Assembly (NCBI GenBank): GCA_034769895.1
Contig: CM068372.1
Coordinates: 385,038,782 to 385,102,781 of the forward strand
DNA: 64,000 nt
Direction of reading: 5' to 3'
Source: Magicicada septendecula
Taxonomy: Eukaryota; Arthropoda; Insecta; Hemiptera; Cicadidae
Part shown: one piece after another, positions 22,399-34,732 of the stretch
Layout of the letters: each line of letters begins with the position of its first letter
Numbering within the stretch: position 1 is the first letter of the stretch
The notes under the pieces: generated by a model
What the model was told of the DNA's origin: nothing
The model's database searches: none
The model's input: the letters and a program-made list of their open reading frames with translations, nothing else
Made by a program: the position numbers and the translations under genes

Positions 22399-22535
22399 AT
22401 AAGTGCACATCTGGTTTAAAAATCTGCATACAGTGCAACTTATATACTATCCACTGAAGTTTATATTATCATGAACTGTTGTGAAATTATACTGTAATAC
22501 TATATGATATTGCCAAGCTGAGGAAATAAATAGTA
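22395..22535. repeat. Direct repeat flanking a LINE fragment, copy 2
   Basis: Mate of 21650-21795, starting directly at the LINE tail. Confidence 0.7.
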
Positions 22536-22802
22536 CCACAAAGTACATCATTCTGGGCACAGGGCGCGTGAGACTGTTCCAGACGTTTGGAGATTATTCT
22601 GCGCCACAGAGTTGCGCGTAACGTTCTGATTTGTTCCTGACATTCTGCCCCTCTCAAACGTTACTCCACTACCCAATCGGCATTGAAGCCCGCTATCTAA
22701 CTATAATCCAAGGCGGTCTAGATATACGTAAATACTGAGTTTCGAGCGGCTCAGTCAACTTCTCCCTGGTTTGTCAGAAATTGTGTTATCAGGCGAGGGC
22801 TG

Positions 22803-22964
22803 AAGGTTCCATCGCTTGACGAGTTTGTGCGAACTCTTGCGCACAGACTCTTCAATCGTGCCTCCACCTCGTCCTACCCTCACCTCCGCCGCCTAAGTAC
22901 GGACAAACGGCCACCACTTGTTAAACGCAGACGCCCCAGAGCCCTATTAGATGACCTCCCATAA
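22803..22964 (+). pseudogene. Jockey-like LINE C-terminal fragment
   Basis: An open stretch ending in TAA at 22962-22964 reads KVPSLDEFVRTLAHRLFNRA, then SYPHLRRLS and KRRRPRALLDDLP. The pattern (helical segment, F-x-R-A, P-x-L-R-x-L, basic R-R-P-R-x-L-L) matches the extreme C-terminus of Jockey/CR1-type ORF2. No RT motif is included. Confidence 0.6.
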
Positions 22965-23379
22965 GCTCTCAGAGCCCATCTGCCCCATTCCTCTGATCTT
23001 CCTTAGTTAACCTTCACTCGCACTGGCTCCGTGCCGTTGCATGCCGACAGATAGATCGGGGGTTGCGCCCGGTTTAGGTGACCCAAATGCCGTCTATTGC
23101 GGGTGTCTTCCCCCGCTTCACTCTCTTGCCTGCCGCGGCATGCCAAGAGGCAGTCTCGCGGGACTCTCAACGGGCTGGCGGAAGTGTAACGACCAGTTGC
23201 GGACGTACAAATTCTACCTTCTCCACGCAAGGATCCTCAAGTCTTCCCGCCAATCAGCAGTTACGAATCGTTCCACGATTCGACTAACCACAGCAACCTC
23301 TGCCAAATAAATAAAAAAGGACCTATCATACACAGTAATACCGAGACCCGCTACCGCTAATCAGCTAATCTGTGCCCCC
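22965..23379. other. GC-richer, unassigned
   Basis: Overlapping open frames exist on both strands here, a consequence of base composition. No domain seen. Confidence 0.4.
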
Positions 23380-23674
23380 TGCATCTGGCATGGTTCAGTT
23401 CAGTTTAGACCTGCCGACATTAGTGCGTGGAGTGTTAGTTATTATAACGGTTCAGCGGCAAGTGATGATTGTGCTAATTAGTTCCAGACTGTAGTAAGGT
23501 GACAAATTTTATTAAGTACGTTAGACAAAAATAAATAATGTTATTGTGTAATAGTGTATTATCAATTTATAACCGTTGTTCGTGTCTAATTAAAGTTTGT
23601 GATTCGTGACGTCATTGGTATCAGTTATTCTGTTTCCACTGAACAACACGACGATCGGTGTGACCGTTGTAACA
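23380..23674 (+). mobile_element. LTR 3' part, TGTTACG family
   Basis: Contains GTTCAGTTCAGTTTAGACC, AATTAAAGTTTGTGATTC, CATTGGTATCAGTTATTCTG and the end GACCGTTGTAACA followed by ATAT. The upstream half is not recognisable, so this is a truncated or strongly diverged copy. Confidence 0.65.
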
Positions 23675-25340
23675 ATATTATATAATATGTGGTATATTAC
23701 CACATAACAGTAGTAGTCTTCGGTGTGGGCCTATTCAAATTCCAGAAAATTTTAATTTATTCAAGTTATGTTTCTTAAACATCCAAGTCTCTATGTCTAA
23801 TTGTACAACAAAAAGACGTAACAACACGGTACAAAATACCAAAAATTAAATTTTTTCTAATTTGTCTAATCAAGCCCAATTAATAACGATAATAAAATTA
23901 TTCTAACTTAAAAAAGCCTTAAAAACTAAAGTCTTGTAACATGCTAAATTTTTATTTTAGAACAATTACAGAAATATTATTTAAAATACAGTTTGCCTGT
24001 GGTAAGCATGTTGTAGAAGAAGGGTTGTGAGAGACGAAGGGCGAGTCCGTCGCCCTCTTGTGTGCAGCATCCTGAGCTTCAAGTTGAAGTCCTGCCGCAG
24101 GGACCGTAGATGTTTGGATTTTAAAGGATGTGGCCTGCTGCCGGCCGTGGGAGTTCAATTAGTTACCTAATGGAGGGTGAGTGTACGCCGAGACCGCGTC
24201 CAAGATTCACTTGCACAGATTGGTTGCGACCGAGGCCGTTAATAAGGCGATTGCCCTCGAAGCGGGCAGTGCGGCGATAGAACTTTCGGAAAGGTGTCCC
24301 TACAGTGGAGTCCAGGGATAAGTTTGAAATTTTATTAAAAATGTAGTTTTTAGAGGATAATAAGATATACGATGTGATATAAGATAATTCTCAAGAAAAC
24401 AAAATTTTTTGTTTGATTTTATTACGTTAATAAAATAATATTATTCTGTTCTTTTAGAAATAACTGTCGACGTTTTAAGCAAAGAGTGTTTCCTCTATAC
24501 GTTTGCTAATATTACCTAGACTAACAAAAAAGAAAATATATTATGCAAAAGAAAGATGAAAAAACAAGAGTTAACGATATTGGACGCCGTGCTTCTGATA
24601 CGTACAACAAAATCCGCGTTATTAAACCTTTTATATCTTATTGAAGCAAGATAGTTGCAATAAAACGTTATTTTCCAACAATTAGAACAAACACGACAGA
24701 CTTTTATAATGACTTTTTTATGTTTATCGTTGCCACGTTTGAGTACCTCACAAATAAATTACTTTATGTTTGAAGAAACAGTTTATAACAACATAGATTT
24801 TTAGAATCTAGTAAATATTCTTTTAATCTTATAAACTTAATTCAAACCAACTCATTGATGACCGTTTTTCTGTACGTCATTTGTGAGGCACACCATGGGT
24901 TCAATGACTCACAACGTTTGCACAGAGATAAAAGTTCAGTGTTCCCATTAACCTAGTTTAATTTTTAGCGACGACAACGTCGAGTTACAGACTGTACGTG
25001 CTGACACAGTTCCATGACGCTTCCTTTGCTCTGTTATTTTCTTTAAAACTATCTCGTATCAGTTGTTCTACATCTGAAAATTTTTTTAATTATCCAATCA
25101 TCAAAACACACACACACACAATAAAATGTACATTAAAAAATCCTTTAATAATTGCAGATTTATTGTCGTCATCGTGGTTTGTCTGACCAGGTTTAGGCAT
25201 TCCTTCTTGTTCTCAACTTCACTGTCTCAACGTCACCGTCCTGGTGGACACATATTTGTGTTTCCACGTGAGACATTCTCCACTATTGACGTCGGTATTC
25301 TATCTGGAGACACGTATAGTTTATAATACCTACTTTTGTG
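23675..25340. other. Unassigned; GC-richer patch at 24000-24310
   Basis: Nothing recognised on either strand; a short CA run lies near 25107. Confidence 0.4.
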
Positions 25341-25344
25341 ATGA

Positions 25345-25630
25345 TGAACTGTTATCAGAAGCTCTTCAATATCCAATGGATCTTGTATAATATTATTACA
25401 CACTCTATCCAGCCTTGATCACCTTTGTACCTCCCGAAGGAATTTCATTTTTACTGTTTGCAAAGCCCTTATATTTTCTGTCTTGTTACTCAGCATTTCG
25501 GTCCATAAAGTAACATGAGACAGCCAAAATCTTATAAATTCTGATGTGCGTTTCATTAGGACCTTCCTTCCTTAATGTTTGAAACTGTGTTGCAGACATT
25601 TTGAAATCTGTTTACCTTAATGGCCATGCC
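25345..25630 (-). pseudogene. LINE RT fragment
   Basis: The minus strand reads RIYKILAVSCYFMDRNAE and, in a second frame, VKMKFLREVQR then RLDRVCNNIIQDPLDIEELL. This corresponds to the KxYK.L..PxLLYGSE.W and AEMKFLR.V.G.TRxDRxRNxDIRxDL segments of LINE reverse transcriptases. It resembles the better-preserved copy at 53.5 kb. Confidence 0.7.
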
Positions 25631-26189
25631 TTGTCATCTTCATATGCCAAATCACACGCTACTCAATTGAAGTGCGATAACTTTTGTAACACAAAAGTAT
25701 ATTTTGTCCAGTGTGAAATTTGTCATAAATGAAAATACTTTCCTGTTCCATGACTTTTGAGCTGTAAACTTGTAAAACTTCCTGGACTAATGGGACGTGT
25801 GTGGCGCGATAACGGAACTCAAATATGGCTTTGTAAGAAAAGTTTCCAATATTCCGGGGTGCACCGTTAGCAAACCTTTAGGTATGCCATACATTGTAAA
25901 GAAATTTTCTCATAGATGCCTTCCGTCACTGTAAAAAACGATGAAATAAGGTGGTTATTTTATAATTCTGCTTCAGTATACGCTGTAGACAAGTATATTA
26001 TCGGTATAGATCAACATAGACCAACTAGACCAGACGTAGAAAACCATGTAGAAACAACCAGGCATAATCCGTATAAATGACTTACTTGAAAGTTTTATAT
26101 GAATCCAGAAAAGAGAAAATTAGGAAGGAGAAGATGAAAAGAATGAGACCTGTTATGCTTTGACAAGTTTGAGCGCGCGCGTGTGTGTG
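25631..26189. other. Unassigned
   Basis: No motif seen. Confidence 0.4.
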
Positions 26190-26410
26190 CGGGAGCGTGA
26201 GTGCTTGTGAGATTTTTCTGACTTTAGTGTAATTTGTTGGTAACAAGATTGACACGCTTCTTTCTGTACCGTCAGATAAGAAGATCCAGTGACAAATTAT
26301 GTCTTGCAAGGTGCGCGACATTGTTGAATGGAACAAACGTAGCGTCAGGAGAGAACAAAGAGCTTGTTAACAGTTCAAACCGTATAAATTTTCTCCACCC
26401 TTCTTTATAT
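26190..26410. repeat. Dispersed repeat, copy 1 (copy 2 at about 33350-33670)
   Basis: Shared ordered blocks are TTGGTAACAAGATTGAC, AGATCCARTGACAAAT, AAAGAGCTTGTTAA and AATTTTCT with CCACC. Copy 2 carries an inserted (GA)n run. The family is unknown. Confidence 0.65.
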
Positions 26411-27728
26411 GTACGTCTTTCAAAAAAAAAAGAAGTAAAATTCACGATTTGCTTACTTAATCCTTTTGTCTTTCAGCAGTAGAAACAACAGTGGAAAAAC
26501 TGGAGACGATACGTCCACACTACTGTTCTAAAGCATACCTATCAAATACTCGAAGGAACTATTCGTCCAGTAGCGTAAAAAAATACTAGGCGAATATTAC
26601 TAAGATGGGTACAAACGTCACATAAAAACAACTTTTAATTGGATATTTATAGCGCACAAAACCCAAAAATTGCATGAACTTTTGGACCGTGGTCAGTTAC
26701 GATCCAGTCGTAATCAGTTGCGACCGAGGTAAAAATGTGGACCCGGTCACCTGCGACCAATTAAATTTTCGTGTTATTATAATAATACAGAAATTACCAT
26801 TATAATTCTATCCATTCCTAGCCTATCCTAACCTAACATAACCTATCCTAACCAAACCTAACAAGAATATTGGAAGAAAGATGTTACTCGCACAAATGAA
26901 TAATTGCAGAATTGAAATGTCATCAAGGTTCAGAATAGGAACGTTTCTAGATGACGGATTTGGTCAGTAAGTGAAAGTGCGGGGCGCAATTGACAGCGTT
27001 AGAACTGATAAAATCCTTGCTTCGTCGCAACTGGCCGAGAGCTGAACATTTTGTTCAAACCTCGTATCTGTAACTAATAACGTTCGGTCGCTCTGCTTAC
27101 TACATCACTGTAAATGACAGAAGCCCATATCTACCCCCCCCCACACACACACACAATTTTAAATAAGTATTTAGTCTTTACCAACACAGCAATTGGCACG
27201 CTTAATTAGCTGAACCCCGACATTCTGATTAAGTTACATTCAATGTGAGAGTCTCCGCACAGTGCAGTACAGCAGGCACAAAGCGTTTGAAAAATCACTC
27301 GTCCGAATAATGCGTGTAATGTTCAGCCGCAGTAAATTGAAATCGTGCTTAGTAATTGGTAAAGCAGTTAATAACCGGTAACGTGTGTTGGCTAAATTAA
27401 CCTACCGTGAAGTATAATGTGCTGTGTGTGCGTACAATTTGGCGGGATTTGACTCTATCCGGATCATTAGATGAGAACACAAGAACACTTTGCAAGTAAA
27501 CTACAGACGCAAAACATTGTACGCTTTGGGCGGTGGTATAGGAAGCCACCGTGTAGAAACTATATGGAATAAACGGATACAGTATTTCTGTACTCACGTG
27601 TGTAGTACACGATATGTTCAGTAATTAGTAAAGTAATTAATAGTGTCGACTGGGTGATTTAAACCGCGGTGCACATAATGAGTCGGTTATGCTACTGTCG
27701 TAGACATTAAACAAGTACGTGTAACAAC
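26411..27728. other. Unassigned; includes repeat copy 26588-26690 and a CCTAA-rich stretch
   Basis: Bases about 26819-26863 contain several CCTAAC/CCTATC/AACCTAAC units, a degenerate match to the arthropod telomere repeat (TTAGG)n in complement. A C-run and CA-run lie near 27137. Nothing else recognised. Confidence 0.5.
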
Positions 27729-27799
27729 ATATTTATAGTAATATTCCGAAGTTATTAAATACCGGGTCGTGGTCGGTTGCTGTGAATTCTCGACATCGC

Positions 27800-27840
27800 C
27801 GGCAACGTTTCGTATACTGCCTCGGGGATCTTCTTCAGGC
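27800..27840 (-). ncRNA. Degenerate hammerhead-like motif, left arm
   Basis: Minus strand: CTGAAGA at 27832-27838 and GAAAC ending at about 27807, 20 nt apart. The segment between does not form a clean helix II by eye, so it is probably inactive. Confidence 0.35.
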
Positions 27841-28290
27841 CGCAAGAAAGCAACAGAGTGTACAAAAACAGTTACGGGAGATCTTCGGCCGAACGACACC
27901 CGACACTTATTTCGGGTAAATGCAACAGGCGGCCTGTAACAGAAGGTTACCTGTATAATCGAGCCAGGCTTTCGTCACGCCAATTCATTGACTGTCCGGA
28001 ATATCTATATATATTTCAACCGATTCTCTGTGCAGCCGAGGATAGTAGCTTCGATAGTAGACAGGACCTTGGACCTGGCTCTAAGTAGGATTTAGCATGC
28101 TGTACTGAGCGAGTCTATTGAGACGCGACCAGATCGAGTCTCAGTGATTGGCTGAAACCCGGTCCCCGAAGTTACATGTATGTAACCTTGTGTTACAGGC
28201 CGCCTGTTGCATTTACCCGAAATAAGTGTCGGGTGTCGTTCGGCCGAAGATCTCCCGTATTTGTTTTTGTACACTCTGTCGCTTTTTGCG

Positions 28291-28335
28291 GCCCGAAGAA
28301 GGTTCCCGAGGCAGTATACGAAACGTTGCCGGCGA
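28291..28335 (+). ncRNA. Degenerate hammerhead-like motif, right arm
   Basis: CCGAAGA (28293-28299; the U4 position is C) and GAAAC at 28320-28324. The core is mutated and helix II is weak, so it is likely inactive. Confidence 0.3.
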
Positions 28336-28435
28336 TGTCGAGAATTCACAGCTACCGACCACGACCCGGTATTTAATAACTTTGGATATATTGACACCGG
28401 CCATGTAAGCTTAAAACAAAAATATTTATAGTAAT

Positions 28436-29562
28436 GGTTGATACGTACACAACAGCAGGGTTTCCGCCCAAGGCATTGGAAGTGTTGTTTGGAAATGACG
28501 ACAACCACAAGATTGAAGGAACTGCTTGAGTAGAAGAAGAACGAACATTTGCGAGTCCCTCAATATTTGTAACGGTATTGAATTAATGAAGCGAGTTTTT
28601 AGTTTCAACGCGGCCGTGGTCTGTCTATCTATCTACTGTATTAGGGTATGTCACTTTTAAACGCATCAACCGATTTTCGTAGAGCGTGGCGTTGCTCGTC
28701 CGTACCATTTTTACCCTACAAAACTATATTATTTTTGAGATTGACCTCGCTCCAAAACTAGGAGTACACAAAGCACAAATTTGAGGGGAGTTGAAATTGT
28801 CAAAAACTTACAAAAGCCTGTAAAAGGTATCAAATTAAAGGGAAATTTAATAACAATTTTAATTATAGTGTACGTTTTTGAACAATTAAAAGCGTTCAGC
28901 GGTCAGGCCCAAAATATGGATAAAAAGTTTAATTTAATTGCAAAAATTCATATAGGGTATCAAATTAAAGAGAATTTCAACTAACATCTGAATGTAGTGT
29001 TTAGTTTTAAAAATTTAAATATGCTCAAAAAGTTATTGTAAATTTGGAAAAATTGAAAATTATTTAATATTAATAAATTTCTATAATAATATATGTACTT
29101 AATTTAAAATAATGAGCAAGTTCTGGAATGTAGGGAGCTTACTAATATCTAAGTAATTGGTTATAATTCCATCACTATTTAGTAAGTAGTGACAGGAAAT
29201 GAATTGAAGGAAAACAATTCATAAGGTTTCGAGAATATTTAGTCACTTAGTTCCGGTTGCATAGTAGTTTGATAAGCCAATCAAAGAAGTTTAGTTTGTG
29301 TAAGAACTTAATTGAATCAAATGTGGCGATTGACGGTAAAATATGGAACCTTAATTGGTCAGCAGTAGAGCTGATGAACAGATCTGAAATAAACTGATTA
29401 GCAAGATTGTATGGTCTTAATGTAAAAATGTAGAAAATTTTGTATGCAGCATGTGATGATCTCAGCATTGCCTCATTTATTCACATGCAAAGATTGTCCT
29501 GAGAATGGACGGCAGCAGGACAGACAAAAAGCTGTACAATGATTCTCCTGGTGGAACGTGAC
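28436..29562. other. Unassigned; internal diverged repeat near 28830 and 28955
   Basis: GGTATCAAATTAAAG recurs about 130 bp apart within a diverged tandem unit. The minus open frame at 29247-29468 (73 codons, ending FFDWLIKLLCNRN) has a protein-like look but matches no family I know. Confidence 0.4.
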
Positions 29563-29706
29563 TTAAGCCGGCCTCATACTGGAGCAACATTTTGTTTCGT
29601 GACAGACGTTTTTTGTCGCATTGTGTTGCAAAACGTCGCTTCGGTGGAGAGAGGATTGAGAAACTGGCTTAAGGCAAAACAGTTTCTTGCCAGTTGTTTT
29701 TTAGAT
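29563..29706 (+). mobile_element. Partial MITE (relative of 19852-20432)
   Basis: Shares AAGCCGGCCTCATACTGGAG, TTTTGTTTCGTGACAGAC, TTGCAAAACGTCGCTTCG and a AAACTGGCTTA.GGC.AAACA block with the left half of the 19.9-kb MITE. The right half is absent. Confidence 0.65.
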
Positions 29707-29850
29707 ATCAAAAATGCAAAGTATATAAATTTAATACCATTTAATTTGATACCCCACACGGAAGTATGCAATTTTTTCATAATTTTGACCCTCTCACTTT
29801 TTAAATAAGACATAGAACAGGTACTAAAATAGGTGTATTCCTACTATAAT

Positions 29851-32319
29851 ATGCATACAGTTAGTCGAACAAATCTAGTACGAGAATTTCAAAACGTTAA
29901 AACCAAACTCCACAAAACTATTTTGCACATCAAATTTAATAAATCTTGCTTGAAACACGGTGTCACACCAAACTATGCTACCATACATATGAAATGCTCA
30001 AATATTGCTGACAGAAAAACTAAAAAGCTTGCTGAAACATATAGAATTAAAGAGGAATGAAAATCTCTTTACATCAAGAAAGCTTATTTAAACTCAAAAT
30101 TATATAAAACACATTTGAAGTTACTAGACAGCACACATCCTGCCGCATTGGAATACTATCTTGACTGTATAAACAGAGATATACAACAGATTACTTATCG
30201 CATGCGTATCACACAGGCAAACAAACTTCAAAGATTAATAAACGATCAATTACAGACAGTTGATAATATTAATCATAAACAAACATTCTACACACGACTA
30301 CAGAATTTAAGTTCCATCAAATTAAACTCAGACGAAACTGAATTACTAAATAAAGGTTTGAAATATAATTTACCGGTACATACATCCAATTTTAGCCGCA
30401 AACATATTATTGCAGAAATTTTAAACGCCGAAACTGTCGTCAAAGCGATATCTGACCAACAAGAACAAAATAAGGTTCGGTTTTTAATAAATTATAAATT
30501 TAATAAGATTATTGAAAAGACGTAACATCAATAAGAACACTCGCTCTGTTTTTTCAGCCAATTATAACAAAGAACGAAAAACTCTAATTAATCTCAAAAA
30601 AAAATTAACTGATAACCACGCTTTAGTTACTAAAGCAGATAAAGGCAACACTGTAGTTATCATGGACACGAATACTTAAATGAGAAGATACAAGATTTTA
30701 TAGCAGACAATAACATAGTTAGATTAACTTCTGACCCTACAGAACAATATACTAAAACTCTAAATCAATGTATAAATAAATGCATACATCTATTTGATGA
30801 ACAGACTAGGAGACATTTGAAACCTATCAACGCAAAGGCGCCCTTGTTAACAGGATTACCGAAGTTGCATAAAGAAAATACCCCTATAAGACCGTTAGTT
30901 AATTTTACCACTGCCCCGGGTTATAAAACCAGTAAAAAACTATTCAACATAATCAAACAGAATATAATATTGGACAATAACTACAGCTTAACTAATAGCA
31001 TTGACTTTGTTAATAAGGTTAAAAAACTAAAAATCGAACCTTCATATAAAATGGCGTCCCTTGACATCGTTAACTTATGTACAAATATACCGATATCCGA
31101 TACTCTACAGTTACTGAAGAAGAATCTTATAAATACCAAAAAATTAGATATCAAAAGTATACATGAATTGATTGAGTTACTAAAGTTGCTCCTTGACCAA
31201 AATTACTTTACCCATAACAAATTATATTTCAGCCAACGAGAAGGATTAGCTATGGGTTCACCTCTATCAAGCCTTCTTGCAGATATATACTTAAATTACT
31301 TCGAGAATTCCTATATTTTTGAGAATGATATACATAGCAACAATATTATATTTTATGGTAGATATGTCGATGACACGTTCTTAATTTATAAAGGTACACA
31401 GCGGCAGATAGATCGTTTACACGGTTATCTAAATTATATTAACAAACATATGAAATTCACCTTGGAACATGAGGACAATGGACAACTAAACTTCTTAGAT
31501 CTGATAATCACAAAAAACACCAACAATAATTTACATTTTAATATATACAGAAAACCAACAACGACAGACACCGTGATACACGCCACGTCATTTCATCCCA
31601 TATCGCAAAAAATGGCTGCGTTTCACAGCATGGTACATAGACTTTTATCTTTACCCCTTGATAACAAAGATTTTCTTACCGAGTTAAATACCATCAAATA
31701 TATCGCAGTCGCAAATGGTTACAATACCAACGTCGTAAACAACGTTCTCAAGAAACATAAATACAGAATAAGGACCACTAACCAATTATCAATGACTGCA
31801 CGGGAGAAAAAGCCACGTAGATATATCGCCGCAACATATACCAATTTCATGCCGAACATTTTAAAATCTCTCATAAACAAAAACACTGATATCATAGTCA
31901 CTTACAAGACTACAAATAATATCTTAAATAATCTTCGTACCCACGAATCTACTTGTATTGAGAATAAAACGGGCATTTATAAATTGTGATGCAATGATTG
32001 TGACGCTTTCTATGTGGGCCAGACGGGCCGTGGTTTTCTCAAAAGATTCAATGAACACAAACCACCCACTATCTGTCGTAACTATGATACTATCAAATCA
32101 AGTTTCGCCAAACATCTTATTAATGAAAATCATAGTTATACTGATTTCAGAACTAATTTAAAACCCCTCCACTTTTGCAGTAAAGGACGTTATATGAACA
32201 CACTCGAGGAATTTGAGGTGTACAAAGCGTTCAGGGACACTAATAACAAGCCACACATTTTGAACGACCAGTTATTATTCAAGTATAATGTATTGTATGA
32301 CACCGCGTTGAGATATTGA
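29851..32319 (+). pseudogene. PLE RT-endonuclease ORF, broken
   Basis: The first ATG (29851) is the last codon of the 5' tail repeat. Frames: 29851-30060 (N-terminal region, stop), 30115-30525, a short frame near 30560-30680 with ALVTKADKGNTVVI, then 30817-31989 holding LTGLPKLHK (residues 11-19), SLDIVNLCTNIP (catalytic D83), GLAMGSPLSSLLADIYL (143-159) and GRYVDDTFLIY (YVDD at 183-186, intact). A single in-frame TGA (31987-31989) separates GIYKL from CNDCDAFYVGQTGRGFLKRF, an otherwise intact GIY-YIG-type nuclease ending near 32319. Two frameshifts and three stops make this copy non-coding, but both catalytic centres survive in sequence. Confidence 0.92.
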
Positions 32320-32490
32320 GATAACAAGAATCAGTTGCGCGGTAGGTTGCTATGCAGTGTACACTGTTCGCCCGATGCGCGTATTCAAGTTACAAATTAG
32401 TATAGTTCGTTATTTTAATAATCCGTTATTTGTGGTCATTATGACATGGTTTTTAACGTTTGACAAACATATCTGATATGTGCTACAAAT

Positions 32491-32535
32491 TTTATGCTTG
32501 ACAATGGGACAAGAGTCTCGAAACATGTCGTAATA
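32491..32535 (+). ncRNA. Degenerate hammerhead-like motif of the PLE
   Basis: Reads CTTGACAAT, helix II GGGAC-AAGA-GTCTC, GAAA at 32520-32523, then CATGTC. Helices II and III are good, but the CUGANGA core is changed to UUGACAA, losing G8, so cleavage is unlikely. Confidence 0.5.
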
Positions 32536-32659
32536 AGAAGGGACATCAAATACGAGAAGTCACAGACGGTTAGTATAATATATTTTTCATATATTTAACG
32601 GAAACGTGGCTTGGTACTAAAACAGGTTCATTCCTACTATAATATGAATAAGACATAGG

Positions 32660-33345
32660 CCTATGTCACGTTTAACGAAAATCGTTTGAGGTTTTCAGAA
32701 GTTATTATCCGAGATAGTACTACCAGACAGACAAACAGACAGAGAGATAGACAAGTAGACATCCAGACAGACAAATACCAGTTGGTCGCGTTAACACTGA
32801 GAATTTGGTTCGATCGTTCAAAAATTGGATATATAGACTTATGTCAATAAGAAGCTGTAAACAATTTAGTAGACATCATGCAGTTTCGATTACTAGCTGG
32901 AGCTGGTGGTATATCAGCTGTATAATATATAAAATCTTGTGTAGAAACTAGCTAATGTAATATCACTTCACTGAAATTGATATTGATGTGTCACAACATT
33001 AAAATTATCGTTATTTCTGTATATCCTTTTGATATATTGATGTAATTTTTTTCGAGCCATCAAATTACAAGCAAAAGAGTGCAAAAAAAGAGTAGAAAAA
33101 AGGAAGAGGAAAACTATAATTAAAAAATAATTAATAAAATATTACATCTTTATCAAGCTGTGATTGAGGAGGCATTTGAAAAGATTGAGACATCGCCGAC
33201 AAATAAAGACCGAAATGAAGGAAGGGCCGGGCGTCTGATACAAATCGATGTGTGAGTGCTACCCACAAGACACGTTCCCGCGGAACACATATAATTTGTG
33301 TCGTTTACATTTATAACGAGCTGACTGATATCTTTTGACAAAAGG
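32660..33345. other. Unassigned; CAGA/GATA-rich patch at 32725-32780
   Basis: No coding or repeat family recognised. Confidence 0.4.
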
Positions 33346-33349
33346 ACTA

Positions 33350-33670
<321 letters not shown>

Positions 33671-33704
33671 GTTACTTTGCTTTCACACACACACACACAC
33701 GCAC

Positions 33705-34130
33705 ACTGTACAAACGCAACTCTTCTTCCATTTACCCAGTTATGGTATATGGAGTCACCTTGGCCGATTTCATAAATCAATTCGTACATCGTGTCTACTG
33801 CAATTTTAAATTAGTCCATTTTCTTATTTTTATTGTTTTTATGTTAATTGTTCTATAAATTGAAGAGCCTATAAACTGGCAGACTAAGAATTCCAGTTGC
33901 CTGCTCTTTGTCATATCAATATTTTGCTGGAGTTAGATAAGTTAATTCCTTATTCATTCCACTTTGTTTTGGTCCTTATTTTGTATATAAAGTTCAGATT
34001 CTTTCTGCAGCCTCACGGAGTCTTTGTTGGCAAAATTCTTAAGTTATAACTTTTATGACATTTTGTCGTCTTAAAAATTTCTCTCTGCAACCAATCGTGT
34101 TACAATATATTATACAGTGTATGCTAACAG
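33705..34130. other. Unassigned AT-rich
   Basis: Nothing recognised. Confidence 0.45.
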
Positions 34131-34135
34131 TATAT

Positions 34136-34732
34136 TGTTACGATGGTTTAACTGATCGTCATATGGTACAGTGGAAAACAAAAATTACAGACACCAATCA
34201 AGTTACTAATCACCAGCTTTAATTAGTAACCGCTCAAGTAACTGTATTACAAATACAGTTTATAATCAACTTGTACAATAATCCGAGCAAAATTTGTCCA
34301 CACGCAATAACAATGTCAACAAATAGAGTCCCGCACAATTATAACACAATAACACTCCGCCCACAATACTTCGAAACTCACTTGAATAAATCGCCACTTA
34401 AACGCACTGAGTAATCGCCCGACGTAAAACTGACTGTCCGTCGCTGGATGCTTATGTTTATACCCCGCTGAGATGCAAGAATAATCCGTCACGTGTCGAG
34501 CAAACCGCTTATTACAGGCTCTAGAATCCCGTAGTAATGTGCATACTGTCTGGCCTTGGACACAGTGCGCCGACCGGTACGGTTTCGAATATCCTCGATT
34601 GTTGACGCATGATAAGTGTCACATAATTGTCTTTCATCTCAATGTAGCAGCAATATGTACGCACACACACATTACAGCTGGGCTCTGCTGGGATAGCCGA
34701 GATACTTGTAGAACGTTCCGTATTACGTAACA
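34136..34732 (-). mobile_element. Solo LTR, TGTTACG family, minus strand
   Basis: In plus-strand reading it starts TGTTACGATGG and ends TTACGTAACA, with ATAT on both sides (34132-34135, 34733-34736). On its own strand it carries the family blocks: GTAGAACG.TCC near its start, GCACACACGC-type region, TATAAACATAAGCATCCAGC as TATA and downstream start region (about 34457-34438), and AATTAAAGCTGGTGATTAGT near its end. It is complete and lacks an interior. Confidence 0.88.

Larger units (their letters stand above)
27743..28421. mobile_element. Fold-back element with PLE-like ends (679 bp)
   Basis: Flanked by ATATTTATAGTAAT at 27729-27742 and 28422-28435, a 14-bp target duplication. Arms of about 205 bp at 27743-27950 and 28180-28387 are inverted copies of each other, around a spacer of about 230 bp. 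The right end has about 34 extra unpaired bases. Each arm contains a CTGAAGA/CCGAAGA core, a GAAACGTTGCCGG block and a CCCGGTATTTAATAACTT block, the layout seen in PLE ends. There is no RT sequence. Confidence 0.75.
29816..32646 (+). mobile_element. Nearly full-length Penelope-like element
   Basis: Bounded by AATAAGACATAG at 29804-29815 and 32647-32658, a perfect 12-bp target duplication. A 34-bp segment (GGTACTAAAA...ATAATATG) occurs at both ends (29820-29853, 32613-32646) with three mismatches; the 3' copy is the terminal tail and the 5' copy a short direct repeat of it. The interior encodes an RT and a GIY-YIG endonuclease in order. A degenerate hammerhead-like motif sits about 80 bp before the 3' tail. 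Total length 2831 bp. Confidence 0.9.

Noticed and set aside
29247-29468. 73-codon minus frame ending FFDWLIKLLCNRN as a host exon or TE protein
   Set aside because: Protein-like in appearance, but I cannot tie it to a family and there is no supporting context; left as unassigned.
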